64,000 bases of DNA, from NCBI GenBank assembly GCA_934130935.1, contig CAKOYQ010000004.1:1-64000 (forward strand), written 5' to 3'. Position numbers and translations under genes: made by a program. This document shows, piece by piece, positions 16,396 to 25,500 of the stretch. The DNA is from an uncultured Clostridia bacterium. Its GTDB lineage: Bacteria > Bacillota > Clostridia > TANB77 > CAG-508. Within the stretch, counting starts at the first letter, position 1. The number at the start of each line of letters is the position of its first letter. Below the pieces are notes generated by a model. That model did not search any database. It saw only the letters and a list, made by a program, of their open reading frames with translations, and was not told the origin of the DNA.

Positions 16396-17601
16396 TTAGT
16401 TTTCTAAGAATTGTTTATTATTTTTGCACATAGAATATAACATTCTTAGAATTTTTGTAGAACAAGCAGTTAGGCTTTCGTAATAATGTTTGCCTTCTGC
16501 TTTTTTATTTTGGTAATAAATATATACTGGATGTTCTGGATAATTTGAAGCACCAAGTTTTACTACCATTTGGCTACAATTAAATAATATATATCGTGCA
16601 TATTTGTTTCCTCTTTTTGATATTGCTCCTTTCACATTTATACTTTTTCCAGATTGTTTTATTGTTGGATCAAGTCCACAAAAAGCTATTAATTGTTTTG
16701 GACTATCAAACCTTGTTATGTCTCCTAATTCTCCAAGTATTTCTGCTGTCAATATTTCTCCAATTCCGTAAAATGAATTTATTATTTCATAATATGGAGA
16801 TTTTTTTGCTGTTTCTATCATTTTATCTCTTAATTCATTTATCACATTATTATTGTTTTGTACTATTTTAGCCATATCTGAAAGATTCTTGACATCTTTA
16901 TGCTCTTTATCAACTCCTGGATATGAGTTGGCTGAAGCTATTTTTATTGTTTCTGATAATCTTTTATAGAAATTTAAATTTCTTCCATTAGTCTTGTATA
17001 AATTATTATACAATGCATCAATTCGTTTTTCTTTCACTATTTCTGCGTGTGGAAATTCCTTAATAAAATTCAATGCTGTATCATCATAAATTCTTGTTGA
17101 TTTAAAGATTTTTTCTAGCTCTGGAAAGCATATATTTAATAGCCTTTTATATCTATTTTTACAACTAACATTCTGTTGAAGTAAATAAAAATATTGTCTT
17201 GTCATTGCTTTTAAATTAGCATATAAATCCTTTTTAGATAACTCATGATATTCTACTTCATTTACAAAAAATAACTTTGCTAATCTGTAACAATCCTTCT
17301 TATCTGTTTTTGTTTTTCTAATAGTGTCATAATTATTTTTAGTAGTTAGACTATTGATAACTAAAGTATTAAATCCATTTTCTTTAAAATATCTTTCTAC
17401 TGGTAAATGATATGTACCTGTTGATTCCATAAATACTGTTAGATTTTCTGGATTAATTTCTTTTATTTCTTCTTTTGCTTTCTCAAAATCTTCTAAGTTA
17501 TGTTTTATTTCTTTTGTATCAATAAGTATCTCTCCATCACTATTCATAAGCATTATCATACTTTTATTTTTAGCAACATCTACACTTAATACTGTTTTCA
17601 A
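16396..17601 (-). CDS. IS110-family transposase (DEDD recombinase)
   Basis: 401 residues. The N-terminal RuvC-like DEDD domain shows D8 (SVDVAKN), E59 (FMESTGTYH), D100 and D103 (KTDKKDCYRLAKLF). A coiled-coil middle (about 160-260) leads to the Transposase_20 domain (about 270-360) with FYGIGEILTAEILGELGD, FDSPKQLIAFCGLDP and the presumed nucleophilic serine in IKQSGKS. IS110 enzymes insert and excise DNA guided by a bridge RNA encoded in the element's non-coding end. The gene appears intact. Element ends lack terminal inverted repeats and cannot be placed from one copy. Confidence 0.92.
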   Translation of the reverse strand: MKTVLSVDVAKNKSMIMLMNSDGEILIDTKEIKHNLEDFEKAKEEIKEINPENLTVFMESTGTYHLPVERYFKENGFNTLVINSLTTKNNYDTIRKTKTDKKDCYRLAKLFFVNEVEYHELSKKDLYANLKAMTRQYFYLLQQNVSCKNRYKRLLNICFPELEKIFKSTRIYDDTALNFIKEFPHAEIVKEKRIDALYNNLYKTNGRNLNFYKRLSETIKIASANSYPGVDKEHKDVKNLSDMAKIVQNNNNVINELRDKMIETAKKSPYYEIINSFYGIGEILTAEILGELGDITRFDSPKQLIAFCGLDPTIKQSGKSINVKGAISKRGNKYARYILFNCSQMVVKLGASNYPEHPVYIYYQNKKAEGKHYYESLTACSTKILRMLYSMCKNNKQFLEN

Positions 17602-17800
17602 AATTATTCACCTACTTTCTTTTTGAACCTAAGTCTTTTACCGCTACTATTATTTCATCATGCTTGTTATATAGAGTCAAAATTGCCCTCACTATCTAAA
17701 ACTAAATTAATAATAGGAATAAAAGCCGAACTGTCAATTTGTTAGATTCTATGACCTCTGTAATTTGATGTTCTAACTTAAATTCTTTGTAAATAATTTT
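17602..17800 (-). ncRNA. Probable left end of the IS110 element with bridge RNA
   Basis: About 200 bases upstream of the transposase contain no gene. In the IS110 group (DEDD domain at the N-terminus, as here) the guide RNA is encoded in the non-coding end before the transposase (established for IS621). The region is richer in G+C than its flanks and has local pairings, but I cannot assign the target- and donor-binding loops by eye. Boundaries are approximate. Confidence 0.4.
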
Positions 17801-17813
17801 ACAACCAAAAAAA

Positions 17814-17843
17814 TTAGATGTAAATTCATTTATTTACATCTAA
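17814..17843 (-). terminator. Strong terminator facing the IS110 end
   Basis: On minus, TTAGATGTAAA pairs perfectly with TTTACATCTAA and is followed by TTTTTTT. It ends transcription from the 18-19.6 kb operon just before the IS. Confidence 0.8.
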
Positions 17844-17929
17844 AAGTATACATGTAATTTGTCTTTTTTATTTTCTTTAATATTTTCTTTACAATACTCT
17901 TTTATTCTATTTATTTTATTTTCACTCAA
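17840..17929 (-). CDS. Possible 29-residue peptide
   Basis: TTG at 17929, 8 bases after GGGAG, opens a frame of 29 codons (LSENKINRIKEYCKENIKEN...) to TAG at 17840. It is very Lys/Asn-rich and ends inside the terminator stem. It may be real or chance; nothing else supports it. Confidence 0.3.
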   Translation of the reverse strand: MSENKINRIKEYCKENIKENKKDKLHVYF

Positions 17930-18017
17930 ATTTGTACTCCCTTTAATATAATGTAATTCTATATTTTGTTTGTAATTATAATATGTTACATATATTTTTG
18001 ATTTATATGATTTTAAT

Positions 18018-18527
18018 TTATTTTAAGCCTATAATATAGTTGTTTATTTTTTCAGATTGTTCCTGAATATCTGCAATGTATTTATCAAATATATCTGTTC
18101 TTATATTACATTTAGACTTTTTTTCTAAAATTTTTCTTAATAGTTCAAATGAGTCTATGATATGATGCCTAAATTCATAACTATCTTCTATTCTATTAAA
18201 CTCTAATGATTCTATAATCGCAAAAGATTTATCAAATGCATCTAATATTTCGTTCAAGAGTTCTTGGCTTATTTGAGAGTTGTTACTTTTGTAGTAAATG
18301 CTTAAATACATTCTATATTTTGAATATACTTCATCAAAGTTTAGACTAATATTTTCTTTGTCTAAAATAACTTTGGCAATATGAATGTAAAATGCTTTTA
18401 TAAAAACATAAGTTAATGTTTTATCAATGTTTTGGTTTTCATTAAATTCCTCTAATATGTTATAAATACTATCTTCACTTAAGTCAAATAGCTCACTTGC
18501 AAAATCATTTGTTAAAATATTCTTCAT
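18018..18527 (-). CDS. Uncharacterised helical protein
   Basis: About 169 residues from ATG 18527, which follows AAGGAAGAG; an ATG at 18560 would add 11. The protein is acidic and helical, with no membrane segment or known motif (SELFDLSEDSIYNILEEFNE, SFAIIESLEFNRIEDSYEFR). Its start overlaps or abuts the end of the FUSC gene, so it is co-transcribed and might be a cytoplasmic partner of that membrane protein. Some repetition of HH/EFRHHIIDSF could be a metal or helical-bundle feature. Function unknown. Confidence 0.6.
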   Translation of the reverse strand: MKNILTNDFASELFDLSEDSIYNILEEFNENQNIDKTLTYVFIKAFYIHIAKVILDKENISLNFDEVYSKYRMYLSIYYKSNNSQISQELLNEILDAFDKSFAIIESLEFNRIEDSYEFRHHIIDSFELLRKILEKKSKCNIRTDIFDKYIADIQEQSEKINNYIIGLK

Positions 18528-18546
18528 TTCTATCTCTTCCTTATAA

Positions 18547-19569
18547 CTAACCATTCTCATAACTTAAATTATGAGTACCTAATTTTCCCATTCTCCTGAA
18601 CTTTCTTTTTAGCAAAGTAAAATATTTTCTAAAATTAATTTTATTTATAATATATCCTAATACACATCCAAATATAATTAATAAAATTCTCAATTCTATT
18701 GCAGTACTTGTATCAAATAAAGCCGAAGCAGAACTAATTGCATTTACAGTAATAAATATTACTTGATACTTATAATCATTTATAAACGTATAAATATAAT
18801 TTAAAATTATTGTAACAATCACATCATATTTTTCTGGTACCAATGCTTGGAATAATATAGCAAAAACAATTGAACCAATTATTGTTGAAATTATTCTACT
18901 TATAAATCTTTTTTGAGTATTAGAAAAATCAATTTGTGTTAAAGACATAACAGACATTGAAATCCACATAGTCTTTTTAACACCAAACAATGTACCAATC
19001 AACATCGCAATACTTACACCAATAGCCATCTTTAAAGCTATAATAAACCTATTTGATGTTATACTCATACTCTTAAATGCTTGCTTAATTGTATCATGCT
19101 CCTTATTTGAATTTTTATTTTTAAAATAATATACTAATGACACTATTACTCCACCTATAAGCAAACTTAACATTCTAGTTACAAAATCATGACCCTCTGC
19201 GGGATTTGACTGATTAAAAATATAACATAAAATAAATGGCATATACGCCTTATATTCTGGTTTTGCTGATGGAATGTACATAATTAAGAATATTGTAATA
19301 AAGTTTACAATCAAACCTATTACTGGATTTATTTGAGCCAACTTATTTGAAAATCCTATTTGTAAAAACATCAAAACAATAACAAATGGTGCTTGTTTTA
19401 TATTAATTCCTATATCCATATACCAATACATCATAGTTCCAATTAATACACATACCCATGTCAAAGAATTATTTGTACCAAATATTTGTGAAAATACGCC
19501 TACAAATAATGTAATAAAAACCAACTTTAATAAATTAGAAAATATACTTTTACGTGTTATTTTTTGCAT
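18547..19569 (-). CDS. FUSC / aromatic-acid-exporter-like membrane protein
   Basis: 340 residues. Two blocks of four to five membrane helices (about 10-150 and 175-320) with a cytoplasmic linker rich in Lys/Asn, the duplicated halves of FUSC/ArAE proteins. The second half carries KMAIGVSIAMLIGTLFGVKK and RFISRIISTIIGSIVFAIL, the best matched part. These proteins are thought to export aromatic or toxic compounds. ATG at 19569 follows AAGAAGG. Upstream lies a strong promoter wrapped in nested palindromes, implying tight repression and induction. Confidence 0.75.
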   Translation of the reverse strand: MQKITRKSIFSNLLKLVFITLFVGVFSQIFGTNNSLTWVCVLIGTMMYWYMDIGINIKQAPFVIVLMFLQIGFSNKLAQINPVIGLIVNFITIFLIMYIPSAKPEYKAYMPFILCYIFNQSNPAEGHDFVTRMLSLLIGGVIVSLVYYFKNKNSNKEHDTIKQAFKSMSITSNRFIIALKMAIGVSIAMLIGTLFGVKKTMWISMSVMSLTQIDFSNTQKRFISRIISTIIGSIVFAILFQALVPEKYDVIVTIILNYIYTFINDYKYQVIFITVNAISSASALFDTSTAIELRILLIIFGCVLGYIINKINFRKYFTLLKRKFRRMGKLGTHNLSYENG

Positions 19570-19618
19570 AAAATACCTTCTTTCTCGCAAAAATTATGGC
19601 TAATATTTACAAAAAAAA

Positions 19619-19688
19619 TTAGCACTCTGTAAAAACGACTGCTAATATTTTATACCTATTTTTAGCAGTTGTCAATTCAAAGTGCTAA
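19619..19688 (-). promoter_or_regulatory. Promoter enclosed by nested palindromic operators
   Basis: On the minus strand TTGACA (19675-19670) is followed, after 17 bases, by TAAAAT (alternatively TATAAA after 15). An inner pair ACTGCTAA/TTAGCAGT (19638-19645 and 19662-19669) brackets the -10, and an outer pair TTAGCACT/AGTGCTAA (19619-19626 and 19681-19688) brackets the whole promoter. Binding of a dimeric repressor to both pairs would block RNA polymerase completely. It drives the FUSC gene, whose start is 50 bases downstream. The repressor gene is not evident nearby. Confidence 0.65.
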
Positions 19689-19754
19689 ATATTCACATAA
19701 ATTTCACATTTAACTTTTCTATTTTCCCATTCACCATTAACATATCTTTCCATA

Positions 19755-20399
19755 TTATTGATTAATCAAATTTATCCCTTTGATTGTTGGATACAGTAAC
19801 TTTATAAAATCTGTTGCATCTTGTTTTGAGCCAACAACACTCCCATAATGAACTGGTATAGCAAATTTAGGTTTTATAATATTTATTAATTGTGCTGCCT
19901 CTTTAAAATCCATTGTATATGTCCCACCAACTGGAACAAATGCAACATCACATTTTACTTTTTTATTTTCTTCAGTAATATCAGTATCTCCTGCTATATA
20001 ATACCTAACACCATTTATTTCTATAATATAGCCTAGCCAATTATTTTCTTTTGGGTGAAAAGGCTTATTTGTATTATATGCTGGAACTGCCTCAACTTTT
20101 ATTCCATCAATAATTTCTGTATCTCCTGAATCAAGCGTAAAAATGTTTTCTTGATTTATTCCTTTTTCAAGTAATTTAGGTAATAAATCATCAGGAATAA
20201 CAAAAATAGAATTAAATTTTCTTACTTTATCTATATCATCTTCAGAATAATGGTCATAATGGTCATGTGTTATAAAAATTATATCTGCATCATTATAATT
20301 TTTATCTATATGATATGGATCTATATAAATAATTTTTTCTTTATTTATTTTTATACAACTATGGTATAAAACCTCTATATTATCAAGAATATTTATCAT
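19755..20399 (-). CDS. Metallo-beta-lactamase-fold hydrolase (UPF0173-like)
   Basis: 214 residues. The zinc-binding motif FITHDHYDHYSEDD, the AGDTDITEE acidic loop and a late histidine VHYG are present in the order of the small MBL-fold hydrolases related to UPF0173 and YtkL. These have no agreed substrate. Start at ATG 20399, 8 bases after GGAGG. It stands alone between operons. Confidence 0.82.
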   Translation of the reverse strand: MINILDNIEVLYHSCIKINKEKIIYIDPYHIDKNYNDADIIFITHDHYDHYSEDDIDKVRKFNSIFVIPDDLLPKLLEKGINQENIFTLDSGDTEIIDGIKVEAVPAYNTNKPFHPKENNWLGYIIEINGVRYYIAGDTDITEENKKVKCDVAFVPVGGTYTMDFKEAAQLINIIKPKFAIPVHYGSVVGSKQDATDFIKLLYPTIKGINLINQ

Positions 20400-20452
20400 T
20401 TCTACTACCTCCATTTTTAGATATTATAATATAAATAAATATACAAAACAAA

Positions 20453-20803
20453 TTATTCTTCTTTTATAGCTATTATCAATTCATTTGGTTGTACCATCAT
20501 ATTTGCATTTTTATATGTAAATCTTGCATGAGAAAAATAAACTTTATAATTTTTATTTTCTAATTTAGTACGTGTCAAAGATAAAAATTTATCAGTATCT
20601 TGTTCAGATAAATTATTTTTTACTCTTATTGAGTTTGATAATTCTATTCTTTTAAAATTTGCTTCTTTTAATTTTCCCAGTTGTTTCTCTGTCTTTTCTA
20701 AATTTTCTGATATTGGATAAACTGGTGTAAGAACGCAATTACCTTCTAAAGCCAATTTTCTGCTACTATCATCATTTCTTTTTGAAATTTTAAACTTCCA
20801 CAT
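20453..20803 (-). CDS. Uncharacterised protein, paralogue of the gene at 6.7 kb
   Basis: 116 residues, soluble. The C-terminal 60 residues match the protein at 6673-6939 in spacing and key residues: NLSEQDTDKFLSLTRTKLEN, YKVYFSHARFTYKNA and NELIIAIKE. The N-terminus (KISKRNDDSSRKLALEG) differs. Together they define a small family in this genome. Function unknown; the KVYF..A.F.Y.NA core suggests a beta hairpin and helix. No operon partner is evident. Confidence 0.6.
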   Translation of the reverse strand: MWKFKISKRNDDSSRKLALEGNCVLTPVYPISENLEKTEKQLGKLKEANFKRIELSNSIRVKNNLSEQDTDKFLSLTRTKLENKNYKVYFSHARFTYKNANMMVQPNELIIAIKEE

Positions 20804-20954
20804 ATTGTTATTACTTTCATTTTTTATATCTTCCCTACAACTTACTATTTTTTGCTTTGTTTACACCATATATTATATCATGAAAAAAGCAAATCATTTT
20901 AACGGCTTTCTCAACAAATTATAATTTTCTATTTATCTAATTTTATTATATCGT

Positions 20955-22460
20955 TTACATCATTGGAGCAAATAATCTTAAAATAGCTTGCCATAGTCCT
21001 TTAAATAAACCATTTTTTGCTTCTTTTTCATCTACTTTATGTGATTCTTTAAAGGAATCCTCAAAATCTTTTTTGATATCTTTTATTACATTTGTATCCT
21101 TCATATAAATACCACATTCAAAATGTAAATATAAACTTCTATAATCTAAGTTTATTGTTCCTACAGTTGCTATTTCATCATCGGATAAAAATACTTTGCT
21201 ATGTACAAAACCATTCGTATAAGTATAAATTTTTACTCCACCTTTAATTAATGTATAAAAATAAGAAGAGGTTAAATCATATACAATTTTTTTATCGGGT
21301 ATTCCAGGAACAACAATTCTGACATCTACTCCTCTTCTTGCAGCTAAGATTAAACTATTTATCATATCTGTATCAATAATTAAATAAGGTGTATAAATAT
21401 AAACATACTTTTTCGCTTGATTGATAATATTTAGATAAATATCTTCGCCGGTTATAACATCATCTAATGGACTTTCCCCATAAGGTACAACGAAACCATT
21501 TTCCTTATACTTTTCAGTAAAATTATATTTGTATTTATTATAATCATTATCTTCTTTTTTAAATGAATTCCACATTTCTAGAAACATAACAGTAAAATTC
21601 CAAACAGCTTCACCTTTTATCCTAATTCCATTATCTTTCCATACTCCTAATTTACTATTTATATTTATATATTCATCTGAAATATTAATTCCACCAGAAA
21701 AAGCAGTATGTCCATCAATTATCATCATTTTTCTATGATCTCTATTATTCATAATAATACCTGCAAATGGCGATAATTTATTAAATTGCATACATTTTAT
21801 TCCATATTTTCCCAGTAACTTTGGATAATTACTAGGTAGCATAGCAAAAGAACCCATATCATCATATAATACTCTTACATCTAGTCCTGAATTTGCTTTT
21901 TCTTTTAATATATCTAAAATTTCTTGCCACATAGTACCATTATTAATAATGAAATATTCTATAAAAATAAATTTTTTGGCTTTTTTTAGTTCTTCTAACA
22001 TAACAGGATAAACGTCATCACCAAGAGAATAATAGTTTATCTCATTGTTTTTCGTTACAGGAAATCCTGCAAATTCACTTATATATTTTAATTGTCCTAA
22101 ATTTTTAGTATCGATTTCTTTTTTTATAAATTCATCTTGTATTAAGTATTTTTGACCATTTTCTATATTTTCATTAATATTCTTTAAAACTTTACTTCTT
22201 TTCATATTATTACTAAGTATGATATATAGAAGTGTTCCAATTAATGGAAAAAGCATAATCAGTAATATCCATATTAAATCGCTACTTAATCTTTTACTAT
22301 ACTTGATAATCATTAAAACAATTATAATACTAAGTAAACCATAAACTACTTGAATAATACTTATAAATTCTCCAAATTTTAAATATATAAATAATGTTAA
22401 TAGAATTTGTATTAATAAACCTATTGCTACAACAATTCCTCTTTTTACTGCCATCCACAT
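20955..22460 (-). CDS. cls: Cardiolipin synthase
   Basis: About 501 residues. Two or three N-terminal membrane helices (residues 5-75), then two phospholipase D domains with HKD motifs: HRKMMIIDGHTAFSGG near 225 and HSKVFLSDDEIATVGT near 410. It condenses two phosphatidylglycerol molecules to cardiolipin at the membrane. Length is normal. ATG at 22460 is chosen because GAGGAG lies 7 bases before it; an ATG 15 bases upstream overlaps that site. Confidence 0.93.
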   Translation of the reverse strand: MWMAVKRGIVVAIGLLIQILLTLFIYLKFGEFISIIQVVYGLLSIIIVLMIIKYSKRLSSDLIWILLIMLFPLIGTLLYIILSNNMKRSKVLKNINENIENGQKYLIQDEFIKKEIDTKNLGQLKYISEFAGFPVTKNNEINYYSLGDDVYPVMLEELKKAKKFIFIEYFIINNGTMWQEILDILKEKANSGLDVRVLYDDMGSFAMLPSNYPKLLGKYGIKCMQFNKLSPFAGIIMNNRDHRKMMIIDGHTAFSGGINISDEYININSKLGVWKDNGIRIKGEAVWNFTVMFLEMWNSFKKEDNDYNKYKYNFTEKYKENGFVVPYGESPLDDVITGEDIYLNIINQAKKYVYIYTPYLIIDTDMINSLILAARRGVDVRIVVPGIPDKKIVYDLTSSYFYTLIKGGVKIYTYTNGFVHSKVFLSDDEIATVGTINLDYRSLYLHFECGIYMKDTNVIKDIKKDFEDSFKESHKVDEKEAKNGLFKGLWQAILRLFAPMM

Positions 22461-22524
22461 ATTTTTTCTCCTCATACTAATTCATTTTTATATGTAATAC
22501 TTTTATCTTCTTTATAAATAAACA

Positions 22525-23499
22525 TTAATTTTGAGTTCTTATCTGTTCTTCCTTTATCAAAGGATAACGAATAAGTACATTACTATCTAGATTTTCTTTG
22601 TGCATATCAACTGCTGTTATTTGATGATTATCATATGTTGTATAATAATAAATTCCCTTATTTACATTACAGCAAGATGTATAAATTGTTATTTCAAATT
22701 TATCATCACCTAAATCACAGCATCCTCTTTGTTGATCAACGCTACCTAAAATGTGAAAAAATTGACTAACACTTGATTTTTCATCTTCTTTAGAAAAAGA
22801 ATTTAATTTAGTATACGCTACTCTTATGAATCTTGATTGCGATGATAAATCACCTGGTAGACCTATTGCTCCCATTCCTCTACTATATAAACTTAGATCT
22901 AATTCTTTACTAAATTTATTCTCTGGAGATTTAGGTGATAAATACATATAATTATTTAAGGCAAACATTTGCTTATCAAAAGATGGATTATTAGTTAATA
23001 CCCCTACTGGATTATCATATATTTTTATTCCATCAATAACAGACTCTACAGTTATTGATTGTGTGCTATCGGAAATAATCCAATGTAAGCTAGCTAATGG
23101 TAATTTATCACTAAATGGAGTATTTAACACATTCATTTTTTCAATCAAATTTCTAGCTTCATTTACATTTGAACATTGGCTTAAAATCCATGGTATCAGT
23201 TCAAATTGAGCAACATTATCTTTTCCTTCCTGTTTTTCTTTATAATGAGCATTTCCAACAAAATTTAAACCTGCTATTGCTAACCCTTTTTCGTTTATTG
23301 CATCGTAATATAATGGATAATCTTCAGTAACAAATGCCATTCCAATTATCGCATAATGACTCTTAATGTCATCTACTTCTCTAAATTTAAATTCAAAGTT
23401 TCTTGGTGTTATTGTTACTTCATCTCCATATGAAAATTCATAATCCAATGTTCTTCCAAAATAAAAATCTTTCGTTTTATAAGTTGCTGCTGTACACAT
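22525..23499 (-). CDS. bsh: Bile salt hydrolase (choloylglycine hydrolase family)
   Basis: 324 residues, Ntn-hydrolase fold. The nucleophile C2 directly follows Met1 (MCTAATYK), so no propeptide is needed. R16 and D19 (FGRTLDYE), N79 (AGLNFVGN), N170/N171 (VGVLTNNPSFD) and R223 (GLPGDLSSQSRFIR) match the substrate- and catalysis-linked residues of bile salt hydrolases rather than penicillin V acylases. It hydrolyses glycine- or taurine-conjugated bile acids, a typical intestinal trait. Monocistronic; ATG follows AAGGGAAAG. Confidence 0.9.
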   Translation of the reverse strand: MCTAATYKTKDFYFGRTLDYEFSYGDEVTITPRNFEFKFREVDDIKSHYAIIGMAFVTEDYPLYYDAINEKGLAIAGLNFVGNAHYKEKQEGKDNVAQFELIPWILSQCSNVNEARNLIEKMNVLNTPFSDKLPLASLHWIISDSTQSITVESVIDGIKIYDNPVGVLTNNPSFDKQMFALNNYMYLSPKSPENKFSKELDLSLYSRGMGAIGLPGDLSSQSRFIRVAYTKLNSFSKEDEKSSVSQFFHILGSVDQQRGCCDLGDDKFEITIYTSCCNVNKGIYYYTTYDNHQITAVDMHKENLDSNVLIRYPLIKEEQIRTQN

Positions 23500-23643
23500 A
23501 TTCTTTCCCTTCTTTCTAATACTATTTCTTATCTTTTATATAACTCTCTTTCAAATTACTAATTCTTGTTAGGATTATATAATAAAAGGTAGATAATTTC
23601 AACTGGTTATCTACCCTACTTATTGTAAGTTATCGCTAACCTT

Positions 23644-24894
23644 TTATGGTTCCCATATCGTTTTACTTTCCATCAATTCTAATGCATCTCTTAAACTTGT
23701 AGTTGAAAATTCATAGTTAAAATAATCATTATCAACAATCACAAGTTGATGTGGTTGATTTTTATATTTAAAGTGTATATATTTTGCCCAAGCATTACTG
23801 GAATTTTTATATGATAATTCTAATCCATCGTTCAAGTTACCAGCTTTAATTTTTATTTTTTCACAGGTTTCATCTCCATTTCCATCACTAAAATAATATA
23901 CATAACCATTATCAAAATCTATAATCCAATATACTTTATATGAATCATTTTTCTTAACAAATGAAAACTTTCCACTATCTCCTTTTTTCGCAGTTTCATT
24001 ATCATTAGTAGTATAATAATTATATTTTATTTCATTAGTTTGATTTGTTTGCTCTTCGCTAATTTGATTTGTGTTTCCACTCTCTAGATTATCAACTTTC
24101 TTTGAAGGATCATCTTCCTCTTTTAGATGATAACTTACAACAATTTCAGTATCTTTTTTAAAAACATCTCCTCTTTTATATGTATCAGAGCCATTTATTG
24201 TTACATTATCAACTTCTCCCTCTTCTGTCCAGCCAAAAACTATGTCGTACATGGGTTTTTCAACAATGTTTGTAAAGCCAAGTTCATTAATTTTTTTTAT
24301 TACATCTTTATAATTCTTATAAACAAATTCTGATTTATCTGTTTTTATTTCTACTTCATCATCAGCTATTTCTTCATCTACATCTACATATAGATTTGTT
24401 ACAGATATATTATCGGAATGACAACTAACTTTATAACCAATTTCCATATCGTTGTTTACATTTATTGTTGTTTCATTCTTTATAGAACTATCTTCTGAAT
24501 TAGTAAAAGTCAGTGTATAGTTACCTTCTTCCAAAGAAAATTCTAAATCTTTATTTTCTCCATGTACAAGTGTTTCTCTTTCATTTCCTATTGAAAGTAT
24601 AACATTATACCTACTCAAAAATAAATTTTCAGTAAAATCTATATGAATTTTAACATTATGCCTAGTAATAGGTATTTTTTCCTCATAACCACTATTATTT
24701 TCTGAAATTTCACTTTCGTTGTTTAGAATCATAAAAATAGCACTTATAATTATTACTACAATCAAACATCCAATTAGTACATTTTTTTTATCTATTTTTT
24801 CAAACATTTCAGTAAACAAATTATTCTCCTTTCTGCTTTCATTATTATTTTCTAGATTTACATTATCTTTAGAATTTTGTTTCATTTCTTTCAT
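23644..24894 (-). CDS. Membrane-anchored extracellular protein with PASTA-like domain
   Basis: 416 residues. A charged cytoplasmic N-terminus (1-38) precedes one membrane helix (39-58). Outside lies a beta-rich domain (about 75-165), then a PASTA-like module (about 190-255: KDVIKKINELGFTNI, DVFKKDTEIVVSYH) and a C-terminal domain (290-416) that repeats YYFSDGNGDE-type strands. PASTA modules usually bind peptidoglycan fragments. The overall arrangement resembles uncharacterised Clostridia proteins. It ends beside a weak hairpin and stands alone. Function unknown beyond a wall link. Confidence 0.65.
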   Translation of the reverse strand: MKEMKQNSKDNVNLENNNESRKENNLFTEMFEKIDKKNVLIGCLIVVIIISAIFMILNNESEISENNSGYEEKIPITRHNVKIHIDFTENLFLSRYNVILSIGNERETLVHGENKDLEFSLEEGNYTLTFTNSEDSSIKNETTINVNNDMEIGYKVSCHSDNISVTNLYVDVDEEIADDEVEIKTDKSEFVYKNYKDVIKKINELGFTNIVEKPMYDIVFGWTEEGEVDNVTINGSDTYKRGDVFKKDTEIVVSYHLKEEDDPSKKVDNLESGNTNQISEEQTNQTNEIKYNYYTTNDNETAKKGDSGKFSFVKKNDSYKVYWIIDFDNGYVYYFSDGNGDETCEKIKIKAGNLNDGLELSYKNSSNAWAKYIHFKYKNQPHQLVIVDNDYFNYEFSTTSLRDALELMESKTIWEP

Positions 24895-24931
24895 AGTATT
24901 CCTCCCTACAAATTACTATTTGTATTTAACT

Positions 24932-25258
24932 TTACTTTGTTAATTGATAGCTTTGCTCTATCAATTCTTTTACTAATACTTTGTCTACTTTTTCATCTAT
25001 AATAATTGTATTCCAATGTTCCTTATTCATGTGATAAGCAGGTATTATATAATCATAAGTATTTCTCAATATATCAGAATAATTTGGATCTGTCTTAACA
25101 TTAAGGTATAACTTATTATTTACATTCATAATTAAAGCAAACCACTTTTTATTTTTCAAATGTTTCATTGTTACAGATTCAAAATCATCAGGAAAAGGGC
25201 AATCCTTATATGTATTTTCTAATGTTAAACAATACTTTATTATTTCTTCTTTATTCAT
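24932..25258 (-). CDS. MmcQ/YjbR-family protein
   Basis: 108 residues with the YjbR double-wing fold pattern: an N-terminal EEIIKYCLTLENTYKDCPF, the KWFALIMNVNNKLYLNVKTD strand pair, AYHMNKEHWNTI and VLVKELIEQSY. Members have a CyaY-like fold and are thought to bind DNA. ATG at 25258 follows AGGAG. Function in the cell is not established. Confidence 0.85.
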   Translation of the reverse strand: MNKEEIIKYCLTLENTYKDCPFPDDFESVTMKHLKNKKWFALIMNVNNKLYLNVKTDPNYSDILRNTYDYIIPAYHMNKEHWNTIIIDEKVDKVLVKELIEQSYQLTK

Positions 25259-25286
25259 CAAATTTCTCCTAAAAAGTTTTTAATTT

Positions 25287-25481
25287 TTAATTAGTGTTAT
25301 AAACATAAAAATTCATCTTATCTGAATTTTTAACTTTAGAATACCTTAATCTTTTGATTTCTTCCGGAGCATCTTCCACTACACCCTCATATAAAATTTC
25401 TGTATCTTCAAATATAACTCTTATATCTAATGCTCGTACAGAGCCAATTGTCAAATATGCTTTTCTTTCTTGATTTTCCAT
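25287..25481 (-). CDS. Small uncharacterised protein
   Basis: 64 residues, ATG after AGGGAG. Likely a small beta barrel (AYLTIGSVRALDIRVIFEDT, ILYEGVVEDAPEEIKRLRYS). The VEDAPEEIKRLRYSKV motif is seen in small clostridial proteins of unknown function. It lies between the YjbR-like gene and the phosphatase gene, all spaced by 20-30 bases, so they probably form one operon. Confidence 0.6.
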   Translation of the reverse strand: MENQERKAYLTIGSVRALDIRVIFEDTEILYEGVVEDAPEEIKRLRYSKVKNSDKMNFYVYNTN

Positions 25482-25500
25482 AACACACTCCCTAAATTTG

